Counted from the stretch's first letter, positions 34,734 through 59,332 are shown. The stretch is DNA of 64,000 nt from Mermis nigrescens (GCA_036768485.1 JAVLUZ010000142.1:5968006-6032005), one strand, 5' to 3'. Notes: a model not told the origin generated them from the letters alone. Made by a program: numbers and translations.

Positions 34734-34959
34734 TAGTCTGTTTCACTAAGGTTTGAGGTTTTTGAAAAATTTAAAGTGACTACAAAAGTACTTTAAACTA
34801 ATACGGTAAATGTGATATTCTACAGTATATAGGGTCAAATAAAGACATGTGCCTTTTAAGTCGAATAACCGTACCTATCAAAATTTTAAACCACTTTTGT
34901 AGCCTAATTCTTGCGGAAAAATTCGGAAGAAAACCGCAAAGTTAAATGAAACAGATGAT
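34734..34959. mobile_element. TIR element, family H, copy H2
   Basis: Left TAGTCTGTTTCACTAAGG and right TAAATGAAACAGATGA, about 226 bp. The inner sequences also pair weakly. One TIR is mutated (ACAGATGA for ACAGACTA). Confidence 0.65.
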
Positions 34960-35389
34960 AGTAACACAAACACGCTATAGCGCAGTTTTGTTATTAAAGC
35001 ATTAAGCGATAAAACTATTTGTTCTTGAAAACTAGGAAAGCTATTTTGAGCGGCAGCTGCAGATCAAAAACTGGCGCCAAGTTTGCGCCCCTTTATTTCA
35101 TCACACTCATCCACTCCAATTCCTGGAAAATGTACCATTCACGTGAAAAATGACCATCGGTTCTAAAATAGATACCTACGTAGCACTCATTTTAAGCCGT
35201 TCTTAACTCCAGCAAACTGCAGTCCGCGTGAACACCCCGTGTTTTAGCTTAGTCACTAAATGAATAACACAAAATAAAATGGTTGCTTATAACACTAACT
35301 GACCGTAGTAATCTACAGCCGACGCCAACTAGCTCGCCCAGGAATGGACACCATCTGCCCCTGAGGAATACAGACCGTACCCCATGCAT

Positions 35390-35460
35390 TAAAAAAGTAT
35401 AAAAGCCCCTGGTTGGCCCCCCAACTCGCATTCCATCCTATTGCCAATAAAATGATTTAT
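35390..35460 (+). promoter_or_regulatory. LTR-like promoter/polyadenylation module
   Basis: TATAAAAGCCCC at about 35398 and an AATAAA hexamer at about 35446, within 50 bases, in a short GC-richer stretch (CTGGTTGGCCCCCCAACTCG). This compact TATA-to-AATAAA spacing is seen in LTR R regions. No gag/pol sequence or second LTR was found, so a solo LTR remnant is only a suggestion. Confidence 0.3.
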
Positions 35461-36613
35461 CTTCCGTCCGTCGTATGTTTGTTTCAATTGAATTCATCAT
35501 AACGTCGTTTTTAATATAACCCTACTTTAGTCACTGAGTAATTCGTAGCATCCACCGTTCACGACAGTCTATAAACTAAAATCAGTTAGCCACCCCAGTC
35601 GACTACATTTACCTTATTAAAATAATCCGCACCATCAGAATCACAACCGGAGTTTAACAGACAAAAAAAGGTGAAAAACATGTTTTTTTATCCAAGAGTT
35701 TAACCTTTACACCACTAAAAGTAAGTCTGTATTGAGTTTAAAGAAACGCGCTTCAAATGCGATGTTTAACCCTTGAGACGTACCCTTTATTTTTATAGTA
35801 TTTCGCACGTCCTGATTTATAAATGGAGTGGTTGACGAACTAATAGAAGGTAAAAACGTGTTTTTTTCGTCCATCACTAGATTGTAAACTTTAAACTGCC
35901 AGACTAACTCCGTATTAAATTTATTCAAACCCGGTCAAGTTTATCGTGTAGCCCTTTAAACATAGTACTTTTCCACTGGAAAGTTTTTGCGAACTCTTAA
36001 TTGAAGAATTAGGCGGACATAAGAAATCGGAAACTGAACCAAAACATTTTTTCAACCCCAGACTTTGGGCCTCTTTACAATACCATTCTTGAAATAAATT
36101 ACTATTCAAAAAAATAAAAATTCAGTTGTGTTATTCAATTGTCTACATTCTAAAACCAGACTGAACAGAAAGCAAAACTGAGTTAGGTAACCATGGGAAC
36201 ACGTTCCCAGATAAGAATTCTTATATGTTATAACGTTGCAATAAAACTTCACACGCTCATTGCTAGCTGGATATTGAGTGTAAAGTTAAACAAAGAGGCT
36301 GCAAAATCTTTTTTCATTATTTATCATGAAAAACCGCCCGCCCTCCAGATGTGTCCTGTTATATCTACAGAGGGGTGGACATATGTTGGGGTACCAAAGT
36401 GTAGTATTAGGTACGCGTTAACGCGCTACCTATCATATTTTTTAACCTGATATATGCGTGGACTCAAAAAATTAACCTATAATACACGATTTTCAGAAAA
36501 CGATCAAAAATAATAAAATACCTATAACGTGTTTATTGCGTTATCAAGCTTAATAGTAAAAAGCACAGAAATGCCATTATCGGCGACAAATAGCGTAGGT
36601 TACGGAGACACGA

Positions 36614-36859
36614 TAGTCTGTTCCATTCCAAACGGCCGATTTTTGCTTTACGGCTAGCAGAATATTTTACGGGTTAGATTGTTGCGGTAGTCCTTTAGAT
36701 GCGCCACATATTAAGCAGAGCCCATTAAACATAAATAAGAAGAGTTTAAAGCAGCCAGTTGTTATGAGAGCATAATTAAGGACGCTATTTGTGCATTGAA
36801 AGTCTATTACAATAATAAGACTTCGGCAAAAAATAAACCGCTTGGAATGGAACAGACTA
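36614..36859. mobile_element. TIR element, family H, copy H3
   Basis: 246 bp with TIR TAGTCTGTTCCATTCCAA(A)CG matched on the right by CGCTTGGAATGGAACAGACT. The TIR is about 20 bp; non-coding. Confidence 0.85.
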
Positions 36860-37401
36860 CAACATTTTAAGTTTAAATTTATCATCTATCAGTCAGTAGT
36901 CAAACTTGAATGAAATCAACTTGGACCAGAAGAAATAAAGTCGGTCTGAACCGCAAGAACTGAAGCAACATGTTTGAAAGCGATCGCATAAAAAGTTGGC
37001 TTCATTACAATCATCAATGGATACTCTGACGGTATAAAAAGCAGCGGTCATTACTCGGTATACCACTAAGCAAGACAATACGAATATGAAGAACAGTGCC
37101 ACACGAGACCACGTTTTTTTCTTGAAAGTAGTCCAACCGGCAACCTAAAACATGTTGCATTAGACTGCTGTTGACTAAATTGAAATTGCAAAATACAATC
37201 GTTATATCCGCTCAAATTTTTTTCAACAACCGAAATGTGCACATCCATTTCACTTCTTTCTCGGCTCTATTCGATTAAGAAGGGATGTGTTGGGAAATTT
37301 TAAAATAATAAACCCTAAATACTAATATAGCTTAAAGTGAGCGTACTTTTTTCGCAGATGATTCCAAGTACAAAGGTACTTTTAAGTAAGTATGTACATA
37401 C

Positions 37402-37501
37402 GTTGTTCGCCTTGTTGAAGCGTTTTCCCCAGAAGAATTCGTCTTTTCTCGAGTAGACTTTTGCTTCAATGCCAGGTGGCGTAAGAAAAGGGAAACTTTC
37501 A
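37402..37501 (-). CDS. Possible further exon of the minus-strand gene
   Basis: On the minus strand an acceptor CTTGCCTGCTAAG is followed by an open reading ESFPFLTPPGIEAKVYSRK then DEFFWGKRFNKANN and a donor AAC|GTATGT. The composition looks coding. However, it needs two bases carried over from the previous exon, while exon 4 of the gene ends in phase 0, so an intervening exon would have to exist. It could also be a separate gene or chance. Confidence 0.35.
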
Positions 37502-39109
37502 CTTAGCAGGCAAGGGAAAAATAAATAGTCCAAGCAATTCATTATGGCAACCGGGCTTGAAAATCTGGATTTTTTAGCTTTAAAGTCTGGAATTAAAAAT
37601 CACATAAATCAACTGGATTCAAGGTTTAGCATAGCAAGCGTGAAAAGAGTTTGATAACGACCAATTTTATTGCCAGAATTTTGGTTCGGGGGCATAAACA
37701 AATTTTTTAAGATAGTATTGCATTATATGCCTTAATTTGCATGGTTGGCATTGCCAATAGGACAAATTTTAAACATTTGTTTGCATCTCGCAGAATGTCT
37801 TGCCCTCTAGCGGATCCAGGAAAGAATTTTTTGTGGGGTGGTCCAAATTTTAGGAATATTAGTATGGTTAGAAATTCGTTATTCGGCCATTTTCATTATC
37901 CGGGTAGTTCGGATATCCGTACATACCCAAGAAGGATCTAGAATACGGTGAGAATGCGAGGGACTCCCTCTCTCCAAGGGCTGGAAGGGGTCTAGGATGA
38001 CGCGCTTTAAAGTTGAATTGTAACGTCAAAACTTTTAGAAAATCGGCCGAATCTAGGTTTTGAATTCAGCCCAAAAACAAATAAAGTTTATCAATTCCTA
38101 TTACTATGCACAAAACTGTTATTAAAAATGTGAAAAGAATCGGGTCAGTGTCAATAAGGTAGGTATACAAAATCGAATTTGTGGTCTTTTCATTAACAAA
38201 TTAATTTAAAAAACAGAACAAGTGCAAAAAGAAATTTTGATCATTCTTACCAATGAAAACAGAATGATGTATCCTTGTATTGTAAAGAAAGAAAAATGAA
38301 ACGGAAAATTACCAAACTGACCCAAAATAATTTTGACACTTCTACCATCGTCTTCAACAAGCATTTAGAGTTTCATTCAAAGGACAAATGGTTCATAAAA
38401 ATACTAATTTTTGTAAAGCGCTGAAATATCTTAGTTTAATTAAAGAAACTCAATATTGAAACTTTGTATAACAAATAAGAATGACACTGCGCTAAGCACC
38501 GGAAAATTTTTCGTTTTTTTCACTTTTGAATTCAATTTCGGGAACATACGAATACATCAAAATCTAGGAAATTTCTGGGAATATTTTGGAGGAAGGAGCA
38601 AGTGTCCGTTGTGCACTCTGGCTAAGCCTATGGGTACGATTCTCTAAATTTTCCGGTTTTCCCCATAAAATTTTTCTGCTTCAGGTTCAAACAATGCATT
38701 GAGATTCCTGATTATTTAGACTGTTTTAGTGCGACGTGATGGACGTCAAACTGATATTAATTGACATGAATCTGTTCTAGTTAAAGTTGCAAGTAAACCA
38801 CTGCTAACAGCGCCTGATCCTTCAATAGCTGCAAAATGTTAAATATTTTTCAGCGTGAGTCACTAAAGTTTAGGATATAAAAAGATTTTTCCAATTACAA
38901 TACATTATTAGCAATACAAAAATAATCATAATAAAAATAAACATAATAAATAAATAAAATAAATAAAAATACAAAAATTTTTTATGTTTTTGACATTGCC
39001 TGTCTAAAATGCAAATTATAAAACATCAAGAATCAAAAATTTGCACCAGCATTTTTGCGACAAAGGCAACGATTACGTGAAGATATATAGTCGGTCCTTC
39101 CATACAAAC
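37502..39109. other. Intron or intergenic stretch, nothing recognised
   Basis: AT-rich. No repeat family is clear. An A/T simple region (AAATAAATAAAATAAATA-like) is at about 38925-38975. Confidence 0.35.
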
Positions 39110-52150
<13,041 letters not shown>

Positions 52151-52819
52151 GTTTTAAAACATGTATAGAAACTGAATACAAAATCAAATTTGTAGTTTTA
52201 AGTGCAACTTTATCTTATTTTACACTACATTGTGTAAACTCCATTATGTTTGGAATAGATACATAAAAAATAAGGTAGGTAAACTAATGAAGCAAAGCAA
52301 GGCGACCATTAGAAAGTATTGTATTCTGAGAACCAATCATGAGACCTTGTGCATGAATCGCAATTTTACGCATCAGTATAAATCGATTACAAAAGCAGTT
52401 TAATGTGAAGCAACAAGCACGACAATGTGCATAACAATTCCATATGCGGTTTTGATATACAAAATCTTATTACTTTCGGCTGCTTATAAAATAAAATAAC
52501 TTTTGTAGCTACTCGCTAGATCGCTGAAAATTGATTTCCACGCACAAGGTTTCTTGAAATAGTCTATGCTATGCACATATCCGATTAGTGAATTTCATGA
52601 AAGCGGTGGTGCAACGTCCATTTTAATCACTTAAGCGACCAAACAGGTAACCTGGCAGCCTACTGTAATACAGTCTTGATGGTCAGTTGCTATGCAAAGC
52701 ATCGTGATTATTGCTGCATTTTAAATCGCTTTTGTAATCGCTTTGCATTGAGTCGGAAATTGCGATCATGCACAAGGTTACGTAAATAGGTGCATATAAG
52801 GTTGATGATGCTATGGCAG
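52151..52819. other. Upstream region of the minus-strand gene
   Basis: Presumed promoter and 5' UTR of the gene read leftwards from 52150. No TATA box can be chosen with confidence and no repeat is recognised. Confidence 0.35.
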
Positions 52820-52827
52820 GTTGTCAT

Positions 52828-52946
52828 CCTACGTGGGCAGCGAGAAAATTCTGGCGGTCAGGATGGGTAAAATTGCCGATAATGTTACTGAAAATAGAAT
52901 TCTTGGGTCTACAGTAATCTGAGGGGCAACTTCACGCCCATGTGTG
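52828..52946 (+). mobile_element. hAT-like MITE, family B, copy B4
   Basis: 119 bp, CCTACGTGGGCAGC to CGCCCATGTGTG, with CTACAGTAATCTG at 52911. Flanks GTTGTCAT and GTTTTTAT match 6/8. Confidence 0.82.
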
Positions 52947-53149
52947 GTTTTTATCATGTATCATCGGTCAGGCAAGGCAAATTTCTAAACATTTGAGAAA
53001 CGAAGTATTATATGTAGTCGGTGCGAGAGCATTTAAGCAAAAAGCTGTTAATGCACGTTCGATTAACAAGTAGCTGGAAAAACAAAAAAGAATAATAATT
53101 TAAAATCAACTGTATCAGATCTTCACTTCACTGTTCTTAACCAGTGTTG

Positions 53150-53290
53150 CTTGCTAGGTTGGCAGTTTTCCTTCTATTTTGGCAGTTTCTTAATTTTTTG
53201 TGAGTTTTTCGCTCCTACGCTTAATCACAGGATGGCAGTTTTTTAGGGGCCGTGGCAGTTTTTTTGGGCCGCTTCCATATACTTTGTACA
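53150..53290. repeat. GGCAGTTTT tandem words
   Basis: GGCAGTTTTCC, GGCAGTTTCTT, GGCAGTTTTTTAGGGG and GGCAGTTTTTTTGGG occur in sequence. The same words reappear at 55575-55605. Probably a diverged end of one repeat family. Confidence 0.45.
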
Positions 53291-53714
53291 GGAAAGTGGT
53301 ATATTCGACCAGTGAATGAAAAAAGATTTTTACTGGGCAATTTCATACGCTAATTATGGAGTTAGGAAGAAAAGATCCGGAATGGTATTTTAAATATTTC
53401 CGGATGGTGCCTGCGCTGCGTAAAAAACAAGCGTAAAACTGCAGTAAAACCACAAAAAAGGTAAAACATGTGTAAACTGTATACTGATTTCTGTGTCAAG
53501 AAAACAATTGAAAAGGAGGAAAATTGTGCACATTACTCATTTTCGGTTTCAGTATCATAAAAACAAGTTTTAAAAGGCTTAGAAACACACATTTTGGCAC
53601 ACAGACATCTTAAAAATCGATTATATATTCAATTTTCACGCTTTCACGTATGTATAAACATCAGTACATCATAAAAAAAGCTAAAATCAAGCTTTCCCTC
53701 ATAAATACATGATA

Positions 53715-53930
53715 AATATAGGCCGCCGCGTCCCACCGCGTGGCAAAAGTTTGAACAGTGTTCAAACTTCAATTTATCTGCCACGCGGCGCCGCGTGGCG
53801 TCACGCGGGGCGAAGTGCTGCTATACTTCCACGCGGCGCCACGCGGTGCCGCGCGGTGCCGCGTGGAAGTATAGCAGCACATTTTGTCAACGCGGCGCCG
53901 CGCGGCGCGCGAAGTATAAGCAGGGCCTTA
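53715..53930. repeat. GC-rich island of GGCGCC palindromes and hairpins
   Basis: About 200 bp rich in CACGCGGCGCCGCGTGG-type words, embedded in AT-rich DNA. Two clear inverted pairs: GTTTGAACAGTGTTCAAAC (about 53749-53767), and GTGCTGCTATACTTCCACGC (about 53814) with its complement CCGCGTGGAAGTATAGCAGC (about 53857). No gene. Confidence 0.75.
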
Positions 53931-53974
53931 AGATGCCAAGAAATGCAATAGACTAAGATGCAGAAACGTCGCAA

Positions 53975-54043
53975 CTTCCGCATGGCTCAGTGGTAGAACG
54001 TCCGCTTGTCGTCGAAGCAACCCGGGTTCGATTCCAGCCGACA
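53975..54043 (+). tRNA. tRNA-like sequence in H5 (pseudo-tRNA)
   Basis: A-box region TGGCTCAGTGGTAGAACG, anticodon-arm-like GCTTGTCGTCGAAGC (4 bp stem, 7 base loop with T33, anticodon CGT) and B box GGGTTCGATTCC. The T stem has mismatches and the acceptor stem does not pair, so it is a relic or a SINE-like head, not a confident tRNA-Thr gene. Confidence 0.5.
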
Positions 54044-54258
54044 GCTTTTTATTCAGCGCACTTACTGTAGCATGTCCAAGCGCTGATTAAATGCCTAAAT
54101 TAAATTTATATGGACGGATTAGTGCATTTAAAATGGAAGAATTCCAGCCACTCGCCCTCACTGAGCTGATTTGCCCAATTACAGTAAATCGTCTTGTTTT
54201 GCTTACTGTAGCCCTTAAAAAATTGACTAAAAAGCTCTCGAATAAATGAAACAGACTA
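53975..54258 (+). mobile_element. Family H, copy H5, truncated, with tRNA-like head
   Basis: Homologous to the right-hand part of H4 read on its minus strand: tRNA-like head, AGCGCACTTACTGTAG, CACTCGCCCTCA region, and the end CTCGAATAAATGAAACAGAC TA. The other TIR is missing, the copy starting abruptly next to the GC-rich island. Confidence 0.7.
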
Positions 54259-54324
54259 TACCTATTGTCCTGCTACATAGGTAGGTAACCTCTACCTAGC
54301 TATTTGAAATCGCATACTGACATG

Positions 54325-54586
54325 CACACCTGGGCGTGGGGGTTTGGGGGTATGCACCCCCCAGAAACCAAAATACTCCCCAGAAATCAAAATAACCCCC
54401 CAGAATTCAATTTTTGAAAATTTTTTTCGTTTTTTTCGAAATTTTTTGATTCCAATGGATAGTGCTTGATGAGAAACGTCGAAAATGGTGTTTTATCGCC
54501 ATACCACCATTTTTAAGGCCATTTTTTGACCTTCAAAAAATTTTGCACACCCCCCCCGGAATGCTTCCTTCTCGCTGCCCACTATG
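54325..54586 (-). mobile_element. hAT-like MITE, family A, copy A11
   Basis: 262 bp, CACACCTGGGCGTGG to GCTGCCCACTATG, perfect duplication CTGACATG at 54317-54324 and 54587-54594. Confidence 0.93.
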
Positions 54587-54841
54587 CTGACATGGCATTA
54601 TAATATTTATGTCACACATGTACGTACGATATGTATTTATGTGCAGGTACATATGTAGAGATTTTGCAATACTGTTAGGCAAACCAACGACAATTAGAAA
54701 TACCTACCATACAATTCAAACTACTTAGGCATAAAAGATAGCATAAGCAATCTCTTTCAAACAAAAAATAGCAACTGCGTATACATAGGTACTGTATATA
54801 ACAGATAGCATTAGTATCATTCTTCAGAATATTGGTCACAG

Positions 54842-54906
54842 TTTCGCTATGGCGCAGTGTGCGCACGTGAGTTTACCAACACGAAAGTACGGGGTTTGAA
54901 ACTCAC
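54842..54906 (+). tRNA. tRNA-like sequence (weak)
   Basis: GCTATGGCGCAGTGTGCGCA (A-box-like, with a GCG/CGC stem) and GGGGTTTGAAACTC (B-box-like). Stems are poor. It lies 130 bp left of element I1. Confidence 0.3.
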
Positions 54907-55125
54907 GGATGTTCAGCTTTTTAAGAATTTTAAATCTTGCAAAAATTGGCCCCTAATGCACCGCGTTATTGGTCAATATTGGCCTTTAACGAAAAATTCA
55001 GGGCCAACATTGTCCAATAATCAGTGCCCATTCGTGTAGCTGGTTCACATATGTATTAACATAGTCATATTATAAGGGCGTATGTGTGCGGTCGATAGCA
55101 TCTGAGGAAACGAGAGAAAGTTGCT

Positions 55126-55194
55126 GGCAGTCGGATTCGAAACGTGGACCCCTTGCTCTAAAGTCCAGAACCATAACCAATCGACTAACGCTGG
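55126..55194 (-). tRNA. tRNA-like sequence inside I1
   Basis: Minus strand: GTTAGTCGATTGGTTATGG (A-box region), CTGGACTTTAGAGCAAGG (anticodon arm; loop CTTTAGA) and ACGTTTCGAATCCGACTGCC (B box). Acceptor-stem pairing is poor. Fits a tRNA-derived relic. Confidence 0.5.
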
Positions 55195-55273
55195 TTAATT
55201 TCGATAAAGATTGCAAGGTATTCGTGATGTTTTGCAGGTTTACCAGCTGATTAGGCTTAGGCTTAGTATCATG

Positions 55274-55416
55274 GACTGACCAAATGTTAGTGCCAGCGTC
55301 TAGACCAAGCCTGGTAATGGGATGCGACGAGCGGAGCGAGTGAGAGCGAGCGACGCGAGTTGCATCCCATTACTTAGGCTTTATTTTAAACGCTGGCACC
55401 AACATTTTGGTCAGTC
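55274..55416. repeat. Inverted repeat J1 inside I1
   Basis: GACTGACCAAATGTTAGTGC and, on the other strand, GACTGACCAAAATGTTGGTG form about 25 bp TIRs. A second inverted pair lies inside (GGTAATGGGATGC / GCATCCCATTACT), with a GAGCGAG-rich loop (55335-55360). Probably a nested foldback or MITE. Confidence 0.8.
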
Positions 55417-55629
55417 ACATGAATCTACTGGAAAAATCTGATGACTGCCTTATTTGTTTCCGACTTGACTCAAATCAAACCAGTTAGGTGGCAGCTTTCA
55501 CCGGATACTACTGCTGTATACCTACCTATAACGTGGCTATCTTAATACATATGTGAACCAGCTACACCAATGCCTGGCAGTTTTTCTCAAGAATCGTGGC
55601 AGTTTTTAAAATTTTGACCTGGCAATACT

Positions 55630-55985
55630 GGTTCTACTAGGGTTGCTAAGTTGGGGGAGTTTTCCCCATTTCGGTGTTTTATTGAGGCTGTTGGAGGCAT
55701 TTTTTAGCGTTTGAGGTTTTGTTGCGCCTATGCTTACCCGTTTGTTGGGGTTTTTTAAACAGTTTGAGGTTAAAATTGGGGTTTTTTTACAGGAGCATTT
55801 GGCAACCGGTTGCCAAACTGGGTAGGGTTTTTCCCCCATTTTGAGGGTTTTTTGAGGCCGTTGGGGGCATTTTTAAGTGATTGAGGTTTTCTTGCGCCTA
55901 TGCTTAACCATTGGTTTGGGTTTTTCTACGTAATTTGAGGTTAAAATTGGGGTTTTTTAACAAAAGCACTTGGCAAATTGCTTAT
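55630..55985 (+). repeat. Two-copy tandem repeat, about 171 bp
   Basis: CGCCTATGCTTACCC (about 55725) and CGCCTATGCTTAACC (about 55896) mark two units. Each has GAGGTTAAAATTGGGGTTTT and ends GCA(T/C)TTGGCAA. Non-coding. Confidence 0.75.
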
Positions 55986-56460
55986 AGTCGCCCCGGCCCC
56001 GGTGCTGGATCAGATTTTTTGTCATTCTCGTCGTCACCATTCTTTCTTTATTTAGGGAATTTTTGAACCAAAGTTTCGCAATGTGTAAAAGAATTTCTTG
56101 GGCTTGGTTCAAATTGAAGTGAATTTTTGTCGGAAATTTAAATGCGAAAATGCGTAAGCAGAAAAAAAATTGTTGAAAATTTTTCGAACTCCCCTCTTGG
56201 AAAAATTCGGGCTAAGCTAAGGAAAAGGTGAAATCCGGAAACAGAAACGGAAATGGAAAATGGGCAAAATCCAGAAATGGAAAATATGAAAAAATTGAAA
56301 TAGTAGCTAGATTTGACAATGGAAAAAAATGGAAAAATGTAAAATGGGTACAGTCGAACCTCTTTAATAAACACCCTGAGGGGATCAAGGGACTCCGTGT
56401 TTACTAACCGAGTATGCTTACTAAGCAAGTTGACAATTATTTACTGTTGCGTGTCACATA

Positions 56461-56674
56461 CACACGTGGGCGTGGGGGTGGGGGTTTGGGGGGGGGTTTG
56501 CACTCCCCAGAAGTTGGAATACCCCCCAGAAATCAAAACACCCCCTAGAATTCAATTTTTGAATTTTTTTTGCTCTTTTTACAGATTTTTTGATGCCATT
56601 GGATATTGCTCGATGAGAAACGTCTGAAAATGCTGTTTTAAACCACTTTTAAGATCATTTTTTGACCTTTGAAT
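56461..56674 (-). mobile_element. hAT-like MITE, family A, copy A12, 3' end lost
   Basis: CACACGTGGGCGTGGGGG start at 56461 and normal interior to TTTTTGACCTTTGAA near 56672, after which the terminal block is missing. Left flank GTCACATA. Confidence 0.75.
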
Positions 56675-56692
56675 GGGTCAGCATCATTGTAT

Positions 56693-56825
56693 CCATACAT
56701 AAGCAGCAAAAAAATTCTGGGGGGAGAATAAGGATGGGTAAAATTGCCAAAAATTTTACTAAAAATAGCTGGGGTTTCAACTTCTGGGGGTACAAATCCC
56801 CCTGAACCCCCCATGCCCTTGTGTG
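56693..56825 (+). mobile_element. hAT-like MITE, family B, copy B5
   Basis: 133 bp, CATACATAAGCAGC to GCCCTTGTGTG, perfect duplication ATTGTATC at 56685-56692 and 56826-56833. Inserted just beside the broken end of A12, inside L1. Confidence 0.92.
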
Positions 56826-57114
56826 ATTGTATCCCACTAACCATTTGCGATTTTAACCTTCACTATGCACAGAATTTGTTTAATATCCGAAAACATGTGT
56901 TTACTAATCGAATTTACTTGACAAAAAATGACTTTACTGTGTCGGTTAGTCATTTGTTCCAAGTGTTTACTAACCGAAGTCACTAGCACATCATCTTATA
57001 GCCACGGTCTTATGGAGCTGTGTTTATTATCCGTTAACCGAGTGTTTATTAAACGGGTTTCAAACTGTGATAAAGCAAAGCAGTGATTTTGGTCGAAAAA
57101 CTGATAGCTATGCA

Positions 57115-57312
57115 GCGATTTTGGTCAAAAACCATTGCTATATAGCGTTGTTTGGGCTCAGAAAATTAGCTGTATGGCTTTTTTGGGCTCAGAAAACTAG
57201 CTATATAGTTCTTTTTGAGCTCAGAAATGCTATATAGTTGTCTTTTCTGAGGTTTAAAAGGATATATAGCTATTTTATCGACTCCAAAAAGGCTATATAG
57301 CTATGTTTGTGA
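57115..57312 (+). repeat. Minisatellite with CTATATAGC core, first array
   Basis: Irregular units of about 30-35 bp: GCTATATAG(C/T) followed by TTTTTTGGGCTCAGAAAA-like text. At least six units. Confidence 0.8.
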
Positions 57313-57313
57313 G

Positions 57314-57603
57314 CATACATGGGCGTGGGGAGGTGGACAGCACCTGGGCAGCAACAGGATTCTGTGTGTGCGTGTGTGTGTGTGTGGGCGCGCACGCGCT
57401 CCGCGCGCAAAAAGGTCAAAAAATGGTCTTAAAAATGGTGGTTTGGCGAAAAAACAATTTTTGAACGTTTCTCATTGAGCACTATTCGTTGGAATCAAAA
57501 ATTGCGAGAAAACGAAAATTTTTAAAAATTGATTTCTGGTGAGGTATTTTGGTTTTCTCGGGGGGGGGTGTACATACCCAAACCTCCGCCCACGCCACGT
57601 GTG
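57314..57603 (+). mobile_element. hAT-like MITE, family A, copy A13, rearranged
   Basis: CATACATGGGCG start, then a second start-like AGCACCTGGGCAGCAACAGG (57338), then a TG microsatellite with CGCGC runs (57360-57405), then a normal core and the end GCCACGTGTG. Flanking 8-mers match 6/8. The microsatellite has replaced the usual G-rich block. Confidence 0.75.
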
Positions 57604-58284
57604 GTTGAGAGCTGTGTTTTGTGCATGGGCTATAGAAACATGTATAATACCATTTTTGTCTAATTACGTCAATATTCTCCAGTCAATAGACCGTAAAAAT
57701 GATTAAATTCGGACAGATGAAGATAATTTTTAGAAAGCAAAATCTAAATTTTTCCATACAAAACATTTAATTTTTAGAAAGCAAAATATGAATTTTCACA
57801 TACTAAGCATTTCTTATCACGAAAATCAGCAAGAAATATATTAAAAATCCTGTAATCTTTTTGTAAAAATTGATCAACTAACCTGAAAATTGGATGCCAC
57901 AACGGGACTAAGTTCTGGTCATTTCCCAGGTATGTATGTAACAGGGGACCCGCATTATCAGAGCCGGTCGCCTCTTCCCTTCACTCCCGAAGGCTGCGAT
58001 TTTTATCTTCCGCAATTCTGGCCGAAAATTCAGTTTGGGGATGTACCGAATTCTGGAGGAGGGAGGGAAGTTGGGGTTCGAATTTCGGACTTTAAACTCT
58101 AACCGCATGTAACGGCTTGAAATTTTTAGTAGGGATAAATGACTCCAATTTTTGGCCAAAATAACAACGGAAGTTTTTTCCAAAATGGGGGAGGCTAAAA
58201 TTTTTCAGATTTTTAATACATAGGTGCGTAAGGTCAAACTTTCACAGAGGGGTGAAAAACCAAAAATAAGTAGATATCTAAGTG
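57604..58284. other. Stretch with one short direct repeat
   Basis: AATTTTTAGAAAGCAAAAT occurs twice (about 57729 and 57774). No gene recognised. The run at 58040-58100 (GGAGGAGGGAGGG) is purine-rich only. Confidence 0.4.
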
Positions 58285-58550
58285 CTTCGTAAAAACGGTT
58301 ATATAGCCTTTTTTAGACTCATAAAATTAGCTATATAGCCTTTCCGGGCTCATAAAACTAGCTATACAGCCTTTTTGGACTCACACACATAGCTAAATAA
58401 CCTTTTTGGACTAAAAATATCTATTTAGTCCTTTTTTGAATCAAAAAATAGCTATATTACCGTTCTAAAACTCAGAAAAATTACTATATAGCATTTCTGA
58501 GCTAGCATGGTATTTTTCTGAGTGCAAAAAGGCTATATAACTAGTTTTCT
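58285..58550 (+). repeat. Minisatellite with CTATATAGC core, second array
   Basis: Same units as 57115-57312 (AGCTATATAGCCTTT, GGGCTCATAAAACT), about eight irregular copies. The two arrays flank A13 and 0.7 kb of other DNA. Confidence 0.8.
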
Positions 58551-58636
58551 GGCTGTATACTTGTATGATGCAATACAATGCAATCATACGTTAATAGCAG
58601 ACGTGCAACGGCTCGAAATTTCGGGAGGGGTCCCAC

Positions 58637-58873
58637 CACACGTGGGCGTGGGGGGAGGTTTGGGGGGATATGCATCCCCCAGAAGGCCGAATAACTCCCA
58701 GAAACCAAAATACTCCCCCAGAATTCAATTTTTGATTTATTTTGTTTATTTCGCAATTTTTTGATGCCAATGGATAGTGCTCAATGAGAAACAATGAAAA
58801 ATGGTGTCTTTTCCGCCATACCATCATTTCAAAGACCATTTTGGACCTTTGAAAAATCTTACACTCTCCAGAA
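58637..58873 (-). mobile_element. hAT-like MITE, family A, copy A14 (one end lost)
   Basis: CACACGTGGGCGTGGGGGG start and normal interior to CTCTCCAGAA at 58873, where the next copy (A15) starts directly in the opposite orientation. The expected GCTGCCCACCTATG end is absent. Confidence 0.8.
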
Positions 58874-59117
58874 CATAGGTGGGCAGCACTACAATTCTGG
58901 GAGTGGGTGAATGATTTTTCAAAGGTAAAAAATGGTCTTAAAAATGGTAGTATGGCGAAAAAAACACCATTTTTCAACATTTTTTATTGAGCACTATCCA
59001 TTGGCATCAAAAAATTGCGAAAAAAACAAAAAATGTAAAAATTGAATTCTGGGGCTTATTTCGGTTTCTGGCGGGGGGGGGCATACCCCCAAACCCCCCT
59101 CCCCACGCCCACATGTG
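58874..59117 (+). mobile_element. hAT-like MITE, family A, copy A15
   Basis: CATAGGTGGGCAGC to GCCCACATGTG, 244 bp. With A14 it makes an inverted pair of about 480 bp. No duplication around A15 alone. Confidence 0.82.
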
Positions 59118-59332
59118 GTTCCACTCCCAGTCATTTTTAAGGGGGGGGGGTAAACGAACTCAATGACCTCCAATTTTTGGCCAAAAATGGAAAAAAAGCA
59201 CAAAATGGTGAAAATGCAAGATTTTGCTAAAAATCGAGGGGGGGGGGGTTCAAATTTTTTTGACGATGATGGGGAGGACGACCGACGTTGGGTGAAGGGA
59301 ATCTCCGTCCCTCCTGTCCTGTTACATGTATG

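Larger units (their letters stand above)
34500..36440 (-). repeat. GTGTAAA array block, left arm of block 2
   Basis: Homologous in its right part (35560-36440) to 20060-20900: shared order of ATAAGNNNT, TTTACAC-type motifs, CCCCCAGA/CCCCAGACTTT, AAAACCGCCCG and the final tip GTACGCGTTAACGCGCTACC (36412-36431). Two copies of CAGACTTTGGGCCTCTTTAC followed by CAGTTGTGTTATTCAATTGT occur at 34528 and 36058. H2 and the LTR-like module lie inside. Confidence 0.6.
55034..55567. mobile_element. TIR element I1 with tRNA-like sequence and inner foldback J1
   Basis: 534 bp. TIR of 26-27 bp: GTGTAGCTGGTTCACATATG at the left, its reverse complement CATATGTGAACCAGCTACAC at the right, extending to TATTAA. 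Contains a minus-strand tRNA-like sequence and the inverted repeat J1. No ORF. Target duplication not clear. Confidence 0.85.
56351..57067. mobile_element. pogo/Tc1-like TIR element L1 (host of A12 and B5)
   Basis: Left end CAGTCGAACCTCTTTAATAA next to TA (56349-56350). Right end, on the other strand, CAGTTTGAAACCCGTTTAAT. The internal words GTGTTTACTAACCGAG are repeated near 56395, 56960 and 57030. The CAGTCGAACCTCT start is typical of pogo-like elements (general knowledge). Non-coding. Confidence 0.65.
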